Below, piece by piece: positions 9,398-18,974 of a stretch of 64,000 nt of DNA. Position numbers and translations under genes: made by a program. The stretch comes from Saccharomonospora marina XMU15 (GTDB taxonomy: Bacteria > Actinomycetota > Actinomycetes > Mycobacteriales > Pseudonocardiaceae), in assembly GCF_000244955.1 (NCBI RefSeq), contig NZ_CM001439.1, forward strand, positions 620,001-684,000, read 5' to 3'. Position 1 is the first letter of the stretch, and each line of letters begins with the position of its first letter. The notes under the pieces were generated by a model. It had not been told where the DNA came from and made no database searches. It was given only the letters and a program-made list of their open reading frames with translations.

Positions 9398-9431
9398 GCG
9401 GCTGTTCGCCTTCCCGGTCGGGTGTGCGCGG

Positions 9432-11336
9432 CTAACCGTGCCGCCCACCCGCGACCCCTCGGTACCAGTGTTCAAGGGTCAGGATGTGCCAGAGGTGCTT
9501 CGAGTAGTCCTGCCTGCCGCCGCGGTCCTCCTCGACGAGCCTGCGCAGCGGCGCTCGCCGCAGAAAGCCCGAGCGCACCAGTTCGCCGTCCTCCACGACC
9601 TCGCGGACCATCGGCGCGAGGTCACGGCTCATCCACGCCCGAAGTGGCGCGCTGAACAGCCCCTTCGGTCGGTGCACCACCTCCGACGGCAGCACACCGG
9701 CCGCCGCCTGCTTCAGCGCGACCTTGCCCTGCCTGCCGACGATCTTGCGGCGGCCGGGGACACCGAACGCGGCCTCGACCACGTCCACGTCCACGAACGG
9801 CACACGCACCTCGGTGGAGGCCGCCATGCTCGCCCTGTCGGTGTAGGCCAGGTTCAGCCCCGGAAGGAACAGTCGAGCGTCGGCCAGGCACATGCGGTTG
9901 ACGAAGTCGCCCAGCGCGTTGTCGTGGTAGGTGTCGGCGTGCTCGGTCAGCACGTCGTCGACCAGCGGCGCGAGGTCGGGGTCGAGCAGATCCAGCAGCT
10001 CGCCGCGGTCGTACATCGTGTAGCTGCGCCGAAACGCGGCCTCCTCCGGCAGCGTCGCGAACGAGAGGAACCGTTTGGCGAAGCGAACGCTGCGCAGTCC
10101 CCGCCGCGACGTCGCCACCGGAAGGTGAGCCACGGCCGCCTCAACCCCGGCCCGCAACGGCCGGGGTATCCGCTGGTAGCGCAGCGCGAGCAGGTTCGCG
10201 ACGTGCTTGCGGTAACCGGCGAACAACTCGTCGGCGCCCATTCCCGAAAGCAGTACCTTCACCCCTGCCTCGCGTGCGGCCGTGCAGATCAGGAACGTGT
10301 TGATCGCCGCGGGGTCGCCGATCGGTTCGTCCAGGTACCCCGCCATGCGAGGCAGCAGTTCCCTCACCTGGGGTGCGATCTCGATCTCGTGCAGCCGCAC
10401 ACCGAACCGCCGAGCCACCTTCCTGGCGTAGTTCAGGTCGTCCGGCATCGCCTCGAACTTCGCGTCCTGCTGCCGGAAACCGATGGTGTAGGCGGAGATG
10501 CCGGGTTGGTGCCGCGCGGCGACAGCGGTCAGGTAGCTGGAGTCCAACCCTCCGGAAAGGAATGTCGCGACGGGCACGTCCGACAGCAGGTGCCTGCGTG
10601 TCGACTCCTCGACAACGGCCGCCAGCTCCGATGTGGAGCGTTCCCGTGCCCGCTGCGCGACCTCACGGATCGAGTAGAACCGGCCGCGCTCGGTGCTCCC
10701 GTCCTGCCTGCACCGCAGCCACGTTCCTGGCGGCAGCTTCTCCACACCCTCGAAGGCGCAGCGGCTGTCCGGCACCCAGTAGTACAGCAGCGACGCCACG
10801 AGCGCTGCCTTGTCCACCCGAAGCGAGGAGCCGAGCTCGCCCGCGAGCGCCTTCAACTCGGAGGCGAACGCCAGCCCGCCGCCGCGGCGGGTGAAGAACA
10901 GCGGCTTGATACCGAACTGGTCGCGTGCCAGCACCAGCTCCCCTCGGCGTTCGTCGAACACCGCGAACGCGAACATTCCGCGAAACCGGGACAGGCAGTC
11001 GGTGCCCCAGCGCCGCCACGCCTGCAGCACCACCTCGGTGTCGGAGCCGCCCGCGAAGCGCGCACCCGCCGACCGCAGTTCCGCGCGCAGTTCGGGCGCG
11101 TTGTACAGCTCACCGTTGTAGGTCAGCGCGAGTCCGTCACGCACCATCGGCTGGGCTCCCGCGTCGGAGGGGTCGATGATCGCGAGCCTGCGGTGGCCGA
11201 GGTGGACGTCGGCGGTGCCCGCCGGGTGGCTGTACCGGCCCGACCCGTCAGGGCCCCGGTGAGCGAGGCTCTTGGTGAGCCGGTCGGTCAGCGGTCCGCC
11301 GTCCGGCCAGTGGTAGGTGCCCGCGATGCCGCACAT
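9432..11336 (-). CDS. asnB: Asparagine synthase (glutamine-hydrolysing) family amidotransferase
   Basis: This 634-residue protein starts MCGIAGTYHW, placing Cys2 as the N-terminal nucleophile of the class II glutaminase domain. The C-terminal synthetase domain has the PP-loop FLSGGLDSSYL and SGMGADELFAGY. The ATG at 11336 is fixed by the need for Cys2 and by GAGGG upstream. AsnB paralogues inside exopolysaccharide clusters are thought to amidate sugar carboxyl groups rather than make asparagine; with a uronic-acid-forming dehydrogenase in the operon that is the favoured reading here. Confidence 0.9.
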   Translation of the reverse strand: MCGIAGTYHWPDGGPLTDRLTKSLAHRGPDGSGRYSHPAGTADVHLGHRRLAIIDPSDAGAQPMVRDGLALTYNGELYNAPELRAELRSAGARFAGGSDTEVVLQAWRRWGTDCLSRFRGMFAFAVFDERRGELVLARDQFGIKPLFFTRRGGGLAFASELKALAGELGSSLRVDKAALVASLLYYWVPDSRCAFEGVEKLPPGTWLRCRQDGSTERGRFYSIREVAQRARERSTSELAAVVEESTRRHLLSDVPVATFLSGGLDSSYLTAVAARHQPGISAYTIGFRQQDAKFEAMPDDLNYARKVARRFGVRLHEIEIAPQVRELLPRMAGYLDEPIGDPAAINTFLICTAAREAGVKVLLSGMGADELFAGYRKHVANLLALRYQRIPRPLRAGVEAAVAHLPVATSRRGLRSVRFAKRFLSFATLPEEAAFRRSYTMYDRGELLDLLDPDLAPLVDDVLTEHADTYHDNALGDFVNRMCLADARLFLPGLNLAYTDRASMAASTEVRVPFVDVDVVEAAFGVPGRRKIVGRQGKVALKQAAAGVLPSEVVHRPKGLFSAPLRAWMSRDLAPMVREVVEDGELVRSGFLRRAPLRRLVEEDRGGRQDYSKHLWHILTLEHWYRGVAGGRHG

Positions 11337-11346
11337 GCGCTTGCCC

Positions 11347-12789
11347 TCAACCTTGCGTTTCGTGGGGGTCCGGGTTGCTCTCGCGCGGCGGCCGCCCTGG
11401 CAGCTCACCTCGCCGGAATCCCTTGCCGTTGACCGAAACCGGCGCCAATCGCAGTGTCGGCAGCTCGCCGTTTCGTGGCCACGACGGCCCGCGCCCGGCC
11501 GCACGAAGCGCGGAGTGCAGGCCGTCCCACAACGTGCCGTCGGTGTGGTCCGCGGGGTCGGGGTCGACCAGCACCACCCCGAGCACGGTGATCCCCAGGT
11601 CGGCGAGCTGGCGAGCCACGGTGTGCAGCCATGCCGCTGGGGCATGCCCGGCGCGGACGACGAGCACCGCCCGTTCACCCAGTCGCGGCAGGTCGGTCCA
11701 CTCCGTCGCAGGGCTCACCGAGCCGACGCCGAGCACGGGCCCGCCCTCGGCGAGCTTCGCCGAGGCACTCCTCGCCAGCGCCTCCGCGGTCTTCGCGCAG
11801 CCGAGTTCGAGCAGCGCCACGGCCGACCGTTCGGTGCCGACCAGCCGCGCCAGCACCGCCGCGATCCGATCTCGCTCCCGCTCGGCGCGCTTTCGCCGCC
11901 ACAGCCTCGAGCCGCTCGCCCGCAGCTGCGCGATCACGGGCGCGCCGATTGCGGTGGAGATGTCGCGCCGCAACACCGGCCGGTCGCGCACCACGCCCGA
12001 CACGGCGGCCACCGACAATCCCACCGCAAGCCCCAACACCAGGCCGACCGCGGAGTTCGTGGCCGCGCCGAGCAGCAGGGAGTTCGGCACGATACGTGGC
12101 GCGTCCACGATCTGCGTCCCCGCGACCACCTCGGGGGCGCCGACCGCGGCTTCCTCGGCCTGCCGGGCCAGCTCCGAGATCTGTGAGGCCAACTCCGCGC
12201 GGCGGCCGTACAGCGTCTCCAGCTCCGCGGCTGTCTGCCCGCCGGTGTCGGCAGGCTTACCAGCGATGGCGGCGTCGATCCGCGCGAGTTCCTGCTCCGC
12301 GCGGTCACGCTGCTCGTCGAAGGCTCGGGCCTGCGCTCCCGCCGCGGTCTGGATGCGGCTCTTGTGATCGGCGATGAAGGTGTCGGCCAGCGCTTGTGCC
12401 CTGGCGATCGCGTCGGCGTCGGTCGCAGCCTCGACCTTCAGCTCGAGCACGTTGCTCGTCACACCCGTGCCCTCGTAGGTCTTGAGGAACTCCTCGGGAG
12501 ACTCGTTCAGCCGCAGCGACCGCAGCGTGGCAGCGGCGATCTTCGTGGTTTCCAGCAGTGCGATGTCGGTACGCATGAGGCTGCCGCCGTCGGTGGGCTG
12601 GTCGTTCTCGTGCACGATCAACAACCGGGCGACCGCGGTCGGCGGCGTTGGCACGAGCACGGCGAGCAGCGCGCCCATGACCAGCCCCGCCAGCCCGAAG
12701 GAAAGCCAGAGCCGTCGCCGCCTTCTGACGGTCGCCAGCAGCCGGGAAAGGTCCAGCAGCGGCTGCGGCTGCGAAGCGGGGCCCGTCAT
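11347..12789 (-). CDS. Wzz-like polysaccharide chain-length protein with degenerate kinase domain
   Basis: A 480-residue protein with a membrane helix near residues 30-50, a periplasmic/external coiled-coil region (about 150-230, rich in Ala, Glu and Arg), a second membrane helix near 250-270 and a cytoplasmic tail. The tail (VALLELGCAKTAEALARSA, AVLVVRAGHAP, VLGVVLVDPDP) resembles a BY-kinase/CpsD fold but lacks a Walker A GKT. Its ATG overlaps the upstream Wzz stop (ATGA). It probably works in pair with the upstream protein to control chain length or export. Confidence 0.78.
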   Translation of the reverse strand: MTGPASQPQPLLDLSRLLATVRRRRRLWLSFGLAGLVMGALLAVLVPTPPTAVARLLIVHENDQPTDGGSLMRTDIALLETTKIAAATLRSLRLNESPEEFLKTYEGTGVTSNVLELKVEAATDADAIARAQALADTFIADHKSRIQTAAGAQARAFDEQRDRAEQELARIDAAIAGKPADTGGQTAAELETLYGRRAELASQISELARQAEEAAVGAPEVVAGTQIVDAPRIVPNSLLLGAATNSAVGLVLGLAVGLSVAAVSGVVRDRPVLRRDISTAIGAPVIAQLRASGSRLWRRKRAERERDRIAAVLARLVGTERSAVALLELGCAKTAEALARSASAKLAEGGPVLGVGSVSPATEWTDLPRLGERAVLVVRAGHAPAAWLHTVARQLADLGITVLGVVLVDPDPADHTDGTLWDGLHSALRAAGRGPSWPRNGELPTLRLAPVSVNGKGFRRGELPGRPPRESNPDPHETQG

Positions 12790-14165
12790 GAGGAACCCGC
12801 CATCGCTTCGTCGCCCACCGCGACGCCCGCGTCGCGCGGCGGTCCGGGTTTCGGCTGCCTGCCCGGGAAAACGGCGCTGTGTGCTACGACGACCCCCGCC
12901 ACGTCCAACCCGGCTTCGGCGCAGGCGGAGGCGATGCCGACCAGCTCCCATGCCGTCCTGGTGCCCGCGCTGACAACGACGACGACGCGGGCGCGGCCAG
13001 CACGCTCCGCCATGCCTGGCACGGCAGGTCGGGTGGCCGACACCTCGACCAGTCCCACGGCGGTACGCCTGCCTTGTGGCTGTGCCGCCGCTGTCACCAG
13101 CCGCCCCGCGGCGGCGCGTGCGCGGGGGTCGTCGTCGGCGGCGACGGCCAGCAGATGCTCCGGCGAGTTGGACCCACCCCGAAGCCGGGCCAGCGCCCTG
13201 CGATAAACCCCGTCCTGCTCGCCGCCGCGCGGGCGCACGGGCGGAGGCGGTGCCCATGGCCGTTTCGTGCCGAGCAGGCCACGCAGCAGCCGACCGTATC
13301 GCCGGGTGCCAGCCGCCTCCCGCTGGTCGGGAACGTCCACACTGGCCACGACGGGAGCGCCGAGCGCGGCCGCGATCTCGGGTTCGGAGTCCAGCCTGCG
13401 GTCGGCCCTGGCCGCCGCGAGGTGCCCGAACAAGCCGAGCAGGAAGAACAGCACCGCGCCACCTGCGGTCAGCTGCACCAGCGTGGGCGGAGCTGGACTC
13501 GCGGGCAGTACGGCGGGCCCCATCACCACCAAATTCGCCCTGCCGGTGGCCGCCTCGGCCTGGTTCAGCTCGTTCATCGCCTGCGCCAGGGCGGTGCGCA
13601 GGCCCTCCAGCTCGGTGCGTGCCTGCACACTTTCCACCGTGACGTCGGACGTCATCGCGGAATGCAGCTCGGTGATCCGTTCGTTGGTCATCGCGACCTG
13701 CTGCCGAAGCGCCTCCCTTCGCTCCCGCATCACCTGTGCCGACGCGTCCGCCGAACTGCTCACCAGCTGCGCCGAGAACGTGACGTACTGCTCGGCAACG
13801 ATGTCGGCCAGTTCCCTCGCGCGCTGCGGGGTGTTCGCCGTGCCGCTGATCTCGATCACGTTGCCGTCCACGACCTCGGCGGTGACGTCGTCGGCCAGTT
13901 CGGCGCCCGCGACACCCCAGTCCAGTGCCGTCGCCGCACGCTCGAGCACCACCGAACTCGTCGCGATCTGAGCCTCCGTCAGCAGTTCGGCGTTCTCTCG
14001 CGGGCCCTGCAACAGCACGTTGCTGGAGGTTCGATAGCCGGGGGAGAACACCAGGGAGGCGGCGGCACCGACGAGGGCACCCAGCACGGCGAGTACCACG
14101 AGCAGCCGCCAGCGCCCTCGCAGAATCCGCCCCACCACCGAAAGGCGCAAGAAGTCCTCGCTCAA
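12786..14165 (-). CDS. Wzz-like polysaccharide co-polymerase, second copy
   Basis: This 459-residue protein has an N-terminal cytoplasmic stretch and a membrane helix (about 20-42). An extracellular part carries the YRTSSNVLLQGP and GTANTPQRARELADIV features of Wzz chain-length determinants, followed by a coiled coil, a second helix near 220-240 and a C-terminal domain. That tail (DDDPRARAAAGRLV, RVVVVVSAGTR, DVAGVVVAHSA) again looks like a CpsD-type fold without Walker A. Overlaps of 4 bp join it to both neighbours. Two adjacent divergent copies suggest a hetero-oligomeric complex. Confidence 0.82.
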   Translation of the reverse strand: MSEDFLRLSVVGRILRGRWRLLVVLAVLGALVGAAASLVFSPGYRTSSNVLLQGPRENAELLTEAQIATSSVVLERAATALDWGVAGAELADDVTAEVVDGNVIEISGTANTPQRARELADIVAEQYVTFSAQLVSSSADASAQVMRERREALRQQVAMTNERITELHSAMTSDVTVESVQARTELEGLRTALAQAMNELNQAEAATGRANLVVMGPAVLPASPAPPTLVQLTAGGAVLFFLLGLFGHLAAARADRRLDSEPEIAAALGAPVVASVDVPDQREAAGTRRYGRLLRGLLGTKRPWAPPPPVRPRGGEQDGVYRRALARLRGGSNSPEHLLAVAADDDPRARAAAGRLVTAAAQPQGRRTAVGLVEVSATRPAVPGMAERAGRARVVVVVSAGTRTAWELVGIASACAEAGLDVAGVVVAHSAVFPGRQPKPGPPRDAGVAVGDEAMAGSS

Positions 14166-15352
14166 CGACCCGTCCTCCTCTCGGCGTGGTCGTAGGCGGC
14201 GAGCAACGCCCGTGCGGAGTGCTCCCAGGAGAGCGGCCCGGCCACCCTGGCAGCGCCGATCTCACCCATCCGGGCCCGCTCCTCGGGGTCGTCGAGCAGG
14301 CGCGCGATCAGCTTGGCGAACTCCAACTCGTCGTTGGCCGCGGCGTACACGGCTGCCTCGCCCGCGGAGACCCGCGCCTCCCGCAGGTCGAAGGAGACGA
14401 TCGGGCGGCGCATCGCGAGGTATTCCATGATCTTGTTCATGGTGGAGACGTCGTTGAGCGGGTTCAGCGGGTCAGGGGAGAGGCAGACGTCCGCGGTCGA
14501 CAGGTAGCGGACGAGGTCGGCGTCGGAGATGCGCCCGGTGAACTCGACCTGGTCAACAAGGCCGAGCCGCGCCGAAAGGCGCACCATGTCCTCGAACATG
14601 TCTCCCGAGCCGACGAAGACGGCATGCCAGTCGGTTCTGCCGAGTTCGTCGCGCAGCAGCGCGAGCGCACGCAGCGCGTAGTCGACGCCGTCCTGCGGGC
14701 CCATCACCCCCAGGTAGCACAGCAGGTGCGGCTTGCCGTTCTTCAGCGCGGGCTCGGCCGGTACCTGCCGGAACCGCTCGACCGCGGGCGCGCTGCGCAC
14801 CACGAAGACATCGCTTTCGCTCTTGCGACCCCTGCGCAGCGCGACATCGCGGTAGCTGTTGTTCGTCGCGAGTACGACGTCGGCGACGGCGTAGGTCGCT
14901 CGCTCCAACGCGCACACCGCACGGTAGAGCCAGTCCCTTCCCCGGTCGAACCGGGACAGGTACAGCTCGGGCACCAGGTCGTGCTGGTCGAACACGAAGC
15001 GGGCGCCGCGCAGCTTCAGCGGCAACGCGGCCAGGAACAACAAATCCGGTGGGTTACACGCATGCACCACGTCGAACCGCCCGAGCCGCGACGCGAGGCG
15101 CAGCGTGTGCCACAACGCGCTCGCGTACTCGGTCAGGTAACCCGCGGGTCCGCCCTTCGCGGCGCGCAGCGGGTAGCGGTGAATGTGCACGCCTTCGACC
15201 CTGGCTTCGCGCTCACTGTCCCTTTTGCTCCCTTGTGGACAGATGACGTGGACCTCCCAGCCCGCGTCACGCAGCGTGGTGCATTCCTGCCACACCCTGC
15301 GGTCGAACGGGACCGAGAGGTTCTCGACCAGGATCAGCGCTCTACCAGGCAA
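14162..15352 (-). CDS. Glycosyltransferase family 4 (WbuB-like)
   Basis: A 396-residue GT-B protein. The start MPGRALILVENLSVPFDRRVWQE is typical of WbuB/FucNAc-transferase-like GT4 enzymes, with VVHACNPPDLLF near residue 95, CYLGVMGPQDGVDYAL, LVRYLSTADVCLSPDP, and NDVSTMNKIMEYLAMRRPIV where the donor site lies. It overlaps the dehydrogenase upstream by 11 bp and the Wzz gene downstream by 4 bp. It probably adds an early sugar of the repeat unit. Substrates cannot be inferred safely. Confidence 0.88.
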   Translation of the reverse strand: MPGRALILVENLSVPFDRRVWQECTTLRDAGWEVHVICPQGSKRDSEREARVEGVHIHRYPLRAAKGGPAGYLTEYASALWHTLRLASRLGRFDVVHACNPPDLLFLAALPLKLRGARFVFDQHDLVPELYLSRFDRGRDWLYRAVCALERATYAVADVVLATNNSYRDVALRRGRKSESDVFVVRSAPAVERFRQVPAEPALKNGKPHLLCYLGVMGPQDGVDYALRALALLRDELGRTDWHAVFVGSGDMFEDMVRLSARLGLVDQVEFTGRISDADLVRYLSTADVCLSPDPLNPLNDVSTMNKIMEYLAMRRPIVSFDLREARVSAGEAAVYAAANDELEFAKLIARLLDDPEERARMGEIGAARVAGPLSWEHSARALLAAYDHAERRTGR

Positions 15353-16658
15353 GGCCGACGTATCCTTCCTCGCCTCTGCGTTGCTCCGCGTCCGGCACTC
15401 GGACGAGGTCGATCAGCACGGTCGGGCCACCGTGCGGCAGTGCAGCCAACACCGTCGGGTCGGTCGACCCGACGAGTAGCACCTCGGCATGTTCGGCCAC
15501 TTCCCTCGGGGAGCCGGCCAGCAGCTGGCCGAGATGGGGCAGCCTGCTGTCGATGTACTCCCTGTTGGCCCCGAGTAGCCGCGACATGCTCACGTTCGAG
15601 TCGTAGATCCGCAGGTCGTAGCCCTTGCCGAGGAGCCGTTCCGCGAGCTCGACCAGCGGGCTCTCCCGCAGATCGTCGGTTCCGGGTTTGAACGAGAGCC
15701 CGAACAGTCCGACCCTGCGTTTGCCCGTGTGCGCGACCAGGTCGAACGCGCGGCGAAGGTGCTCCTCGTTGGAGGGCAACACGTGGGCGAGGATCGGCAC
15801 GGAGACGTCGGCTCGGCGCGCCGCGTGGACCAGCCCGCGCAGGTCCTTCGGCAGGCACGAGCCGCCGAAGGCGAAACCGGGCCGCAGGTAGGCGGGACTG
15901 ATGTTGAGCTTGCGGTCGGCGAGGAAGACATCCATCACCCGGTGCGAATCCAGCCCCAGCGCCCTGCACACCGAACCCAACTCGTTGGCGAAACCGATCT
16001 TGAGCCCGTGGAAGGCGTTGTCGGCGTACTTGGTCATCTCGGCGACCGGGATCGGCACGCGAAAGACCTGCCCCGGCAACCCCTCGTACAGTGCGGCGAC
16101 CACGTCGCCGCTGCCGGTGTCCAACTCGCCGATGACCGTCTTCGGCGGCTCGAAGAAGTCGCGCACGCTGCTGCCCTCGCGCAGGAACTCCGGGTTCACG
16201 GCGACGCCGAAATCCACCCCGGCGGTGCCGCCGGAGGTCTTCTCCAGCAACGGAACCAGCAGGTCGAGGCAGGTTCCCGGCAGCATGGTGCTGCGGAACA
16301 CAACGGTGTGCTTGCCGGTGTGCTCGGCCAGCGCCTCGCCGATCTGCTCGCTGACACGCTCGAGGTAGGTGGTCGAGAGGCTCCCGTTGGGGGCGGACGG
16401 GGTGCCCACGCAGACGAGCGAGACGTCCGTTCCGGTGACCGCTGCGGTCACGTCGTCGGTAGCCCACAGTGATCCGCTCGCCACCACCTGCGCGGTCAAC
16501 TCGCCGATCCGTTCCTCCACCACCGGCGCCTTGCCCGCGTTGACGAGGCTCGTTTTCAGCGGATTGACGTCCACCCCGACCACCTGGTGACCCGCAGCGG
16601 CCAGGCAAGCGGCGGAAACGCTTCCCACATAACCGAGTCCGAAGACGCTGATCTTCAA
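15342..16658 (-). CDS. GDP-mannose/UDP-glucose 6-dehydrogenase family
   Basis: This 438-residue protein has an NAD-binding GLGYVGSVSAACLA at the N-terminus, VVFRSTMLPGTC, NPEFLREGS, a central KYADNAFHGLKIGFANE and the catalytic Cys in FGGSCLPKDLR. The STMLPGT and NAFHGLKIGFANE segments look closer to GDP-mannose dehydrogenase (AlgD) than to UDP-glucose dehydrogenase. It oxidises a nucleotide hexose to the uronic acid. The start is an unusual TTG at 16658, supported by GGGGAGG nine bases upstream and by alignment to the family N-terminus. It is the first gene of the EPS operon. Confidence 0.88.
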   Translation of the reverse strand: MKISVFGLGYVGSVSAACLAAAGHQVVGVDVNPLKTSLVNAGKAPVVEERIGELTAQVVASGSLWATDDVTAAVTGTDVSLVCVGTPSAPNGSLSTTYLERVSEQIGEALAEHTGKHTVVFRSTMLPGTCLDLLVPLLEKTSGGTAGVDFGVAVNPEFLREGSSVRDFFEPPKTVIGELDTGSGDVVAALYEGLPGQVFRVPIPVAEMTKYADNAFHGLKIGFANELGSVCRALGLDSHRVMDVFLADRKLNISPAYLRPGFAFGGSCLPKDLRGLVHAARRADVSVPILAHVLPSNEEHLRRAFDLVAHTGKRRVGLFGLSFKPGTDDLRESPLVELAERLLGKGYDLRIYDSNVSMSRLLGANREYIDSRLPHLGQLLAGSPREVAEHAEVLLVGSTDPTVLAALPHGGPTVLIDLVRVPDAEQRRGEEGYVGLAW

Positions 16659-17127
16659 AACAAAAACCTCCCCGCCGCGCCAGGTTGACTTGTTGGTCGC
16701 GTCTTGGCGGGGGTTTGTTACGTCGGTTATGGACTGGTGATGATGTCCGAAAATTCCGTGATGGCAACGCTGTGGGCTCGTGAATGACCGGCCGAAATTG
16801 GTCGAAGGCCGGTGCGGAATTTCGGTCGGTGACGCATTTTTCGATCATTTTCACGCAGGTTTCGCAATGCGCCGGATCTCGCGGCGTTTGAAAATTCCCA
16901 ACCGAGGGGTGCGGGCGCCGATCGAGTCAGGGGAAGCCTGCCCCGTTTTCGGTCGCCGCTTGCGGTTACTCCAAGTGATGGTGTGGAAAATGTGCCTACT
17001 GCCGAGTCGGTTGCGCCACATTGCCTATACCGTGGCGTCTACCAGGAACTTCGCGAGCATCGACCACGTTCGATGACTAGAGGGGCGGACACACCGACGG
17101 CGGGCCGTACGAAGGAGGTATGCGCAC
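16659..17127. promoter_or_regulatory. Divergent control region between EPS operon and htpX
   Basis: No gene is seen in these 469 bases. The stretch is more AT-rich than its surroundings and must hold the promoter of the leftward EPS operon and that of rightward htpX. It includes the leftward ribosome site GGGGAGG (near 16668), an ACCGGCC/GGCCGGT hairpin near 16787-16813, and AAGGAGG at 17112-17118 for htpX. No known riboswitch or operator could be recognised. Confidence 0.6.
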
Positions 17128-17991
17128 GTGCACAGGCACCGGAACGGGCTGAAGACGGCGATGCTGCTCGGCCTGTTGAGCGCGATGATCGTCGGGATCA
17201 GCGCGCTGTTCGGCCGGGGTGCGCTGGTCATCGGGCTTGTCGTCGCTCTCGCCATGAACGGCTACGCCTACTTCAACTCCGACAAGATCGCGCTGCGGGC
17301 AATGCGGGCACGGCCGGTGTCACAGGCCCAGCAGCCCGCGATGTACCGGATCGTGCGCGAGCTCGCCACCACCGCTCGCCAACCCGTGCCGCGGCTCTAC
17401 ATCAGCCCCACGCAGGCACCCAATGCCTTCGCCACCGGACGCAATCCGCGCAACGCCGCCGTCTGCTGCACCACCGGCATCCTGGAGATCCTCGACGAGC
17501 GCGAACTGCGGGCCGTGCTGGGACACGAACTGTCACACGTCTACAACCGCGACATCCTGATCTCCAGCGTCGCAGGCGCACTGGCAAGCGTGATCAGTGT
17601 GCTTGCCAATCTCGCGATGTTCGCCGGGCTTTTCGGCGGCGGCAACCGTGATGGCGGCAATCCGCTGGTCGCGCTGCTGCTGGTGCTGCTGGGACCGATA
17701 GCGGCCGCGGTCGTGAGGATGAGCGTAAGCCGCTCGCGGGAGTATCAGGCCGACGCGTCCGGCGCCGAACTCACCGGCGACCCGTTGGCGCTGGCGTCGG
17801 CGCTGCGCAAGCTCGAACGCGGCACGCGGGCGCTGCCGCTGGCTCCCGAACCGCAACTGGTCTCGCAGTCACACCTGATGATCGCCAACCCGTTCCGGCA
17901 GGGCGAGCGGCTTTCGCAGCTGTTCTCCACCCACCCGCCGGTCGAGGAGCGGGTGCGTCGGCTCGAAGAGATGGCACGCAGGCCGTTCTGA
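17128..17991 (+). CDS. htpX: HtpX-family membrane zinc metalloprotease
   Basis: A 287-residue M48 peptidase. Two N-terminal membrane helices (about 10-50) precede the HELSH zinc motif near residue 132, with the third ligand Glu in [13 protein letters not shown]. Two more helices lie between about 150 and 205. HtpX degrades misfolded membrane proteins. GTG at 17128 is preceded by AAGGAGG at nine bases; the nearby ATG is out of frame. The gene ends 8 bp before the convergent rmlA stop. Confidence 0.95.
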   Translation: MHRHRNGLKTAMLLGLLSAMIVGISALFGRGALVIGLVVALAMNGYAYFNSDKIALRAMRARPVSQAQQPAMYRIVRELATTARQPVPRLYISPTQAPNAFATGRNPRNAAVCCTTGILEILDERELRAVLGHELSHVYNRDILISSVAGALASVISVLANLAMFAGLFGGGNRDGGNPLVALLLVLLGPIAAAVVRMSVSRSREYQADASGAELTGDPLALASALRKLERGTRALPLAPEPQLVSQSHLMIANPFRQGERLSQLFSTHPPVEERVRRLEEMARRPF

Positions 17992-17999
17992 CTCCCCGC

Positions 18000-18881
18000 T
18001 CAGCCGCAGGCACCCTCGGCCCGTGCCACCCGCATGACGTAGTCGCCGTACCCGCTCTTGGCCAGCTTCGCGCCGAGACGGAAGCACTCGTCGGGGCCGA
18101 TGAACCCCATCCGCAGTGCGACCTCTTCCACACAGGCGATGCGCACACCCGTGCGGTGTTCCATCACGTGCACGAACTGGCTCGCTTCCAGCAGCGAGTC
18201 GTGGGTACCGGTGTCCAGCCACGCGAAACCGCGGCTGAGCTCCACCAACCGAGCGCGGCCCTGCCGCAGGTATGCCAGGTTGACGTCGGTGATCTCCAGT
18301 TCGCCACGCCGCGACGGCGTCAGGTTGCGCGCGATCTCCACCACCTCGCTGTCGTAGAGGTACAGCCCGGTGATGGCCTGGTTGGAGCGGGGGTTGGCGG
18401 GCTTCTCCTCGATCGAGACCAGCTTGCCGTTCTCGTTGACCTCACCGACGCCGTAGCGCTGCGGGTCCTTCACCGCGTAGCCGAACAGCGCGCAGCCGTC
18501 GAGGTTGGCGACCTCTTCCCGCAGCAACGCGGAGAAGCCCCGGCCGTAGAAGATGTTGTCACCCAGGATCAGCGCCACGTCGTCGGAGCCGATGAAGTCG
18601 GCACCGATGACGAAAGCCTCGGCCAGGCCGTTCGGGCTCGGCTGCTCGGCATAGCTGAACTCGAGCCCCCACTGGCTACCGTCGCCGAGCAACCGCTGGA
18701 AGTTCGGCAGGTCGGTGGGTGTGGAGATGAGCAGGATCTCCCTGATCCCGGCGAGCATCAGCACCGAGAGCGGGTAGTAGATCATCGGCTTGTCGTACAC
18801 GGGGAGCAACTGCTTGGACACCACCTGAGTGATCGGGTGGAGACGGGTGCCGTTCCCGCCAGCCAGCACGATGCCCTTCAT
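18000..18881 (-). CDS. rmlA: Glucose-1-phosphate thymidylyltransferase
   Basis: This 293-residue nucleotidyltransferase starts MKGIVLAGGNGTRLHPIT, followed by KQLLPVYDKPMIYYPL, GLAEAFVIG, LGDNIFYG and EEKP, all RmlA hallmarks. It makes dTDP-glucose from dTTP and glucose-1-phosphate, the first step to dTDP-rhamnose and other deoxysugars. No rmlB, rmlC or rmlD is in the window. It lies outside the EPS operon, beyond htpX, but could supply it. Confidence 0.94.
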   Translation of the reverse strand: MKGIVLAGGNGTRLHPITQVVSKQLLPVYDKPMIYYPLSVLMLAGIREILLISTPTDLPNFQRLLGDGSQWGLEFSYAEQPSPNGLAEAFVIGADFIGSDDVALILGDNIFYGRGFSALLREEVANLDGCALFGYAVKDPQRYGVGEVNENGKLVSIEEKPANPRSNQAITGLYLYDSEVVEIARNLTPSRRGELEITDVNLAYLRQGRARLVELSRGFAWLDTGTHDSLLEASQFVHVMEHRTGVRIACVEEVALRMGFIGPDECFRLGAKLAKSGYGDYVMRVARAEGACG

Positions 18882-18974
18882 CGTTCGCTCCCCGGTTCGT
18901 CGCCTGCCGAGTGCCCAGAGTATCGGCCCGCTCCCCGGCGCGGTGGCCCGCTCACCCGAGGGCGGGGTGGCCGC

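Noticed and set aside
17771-18222. Minus-strand frames across the htpX/rmlA junction
   Set aside because: They overlap two well-supported genes and have no domain similarity or ribosome site.
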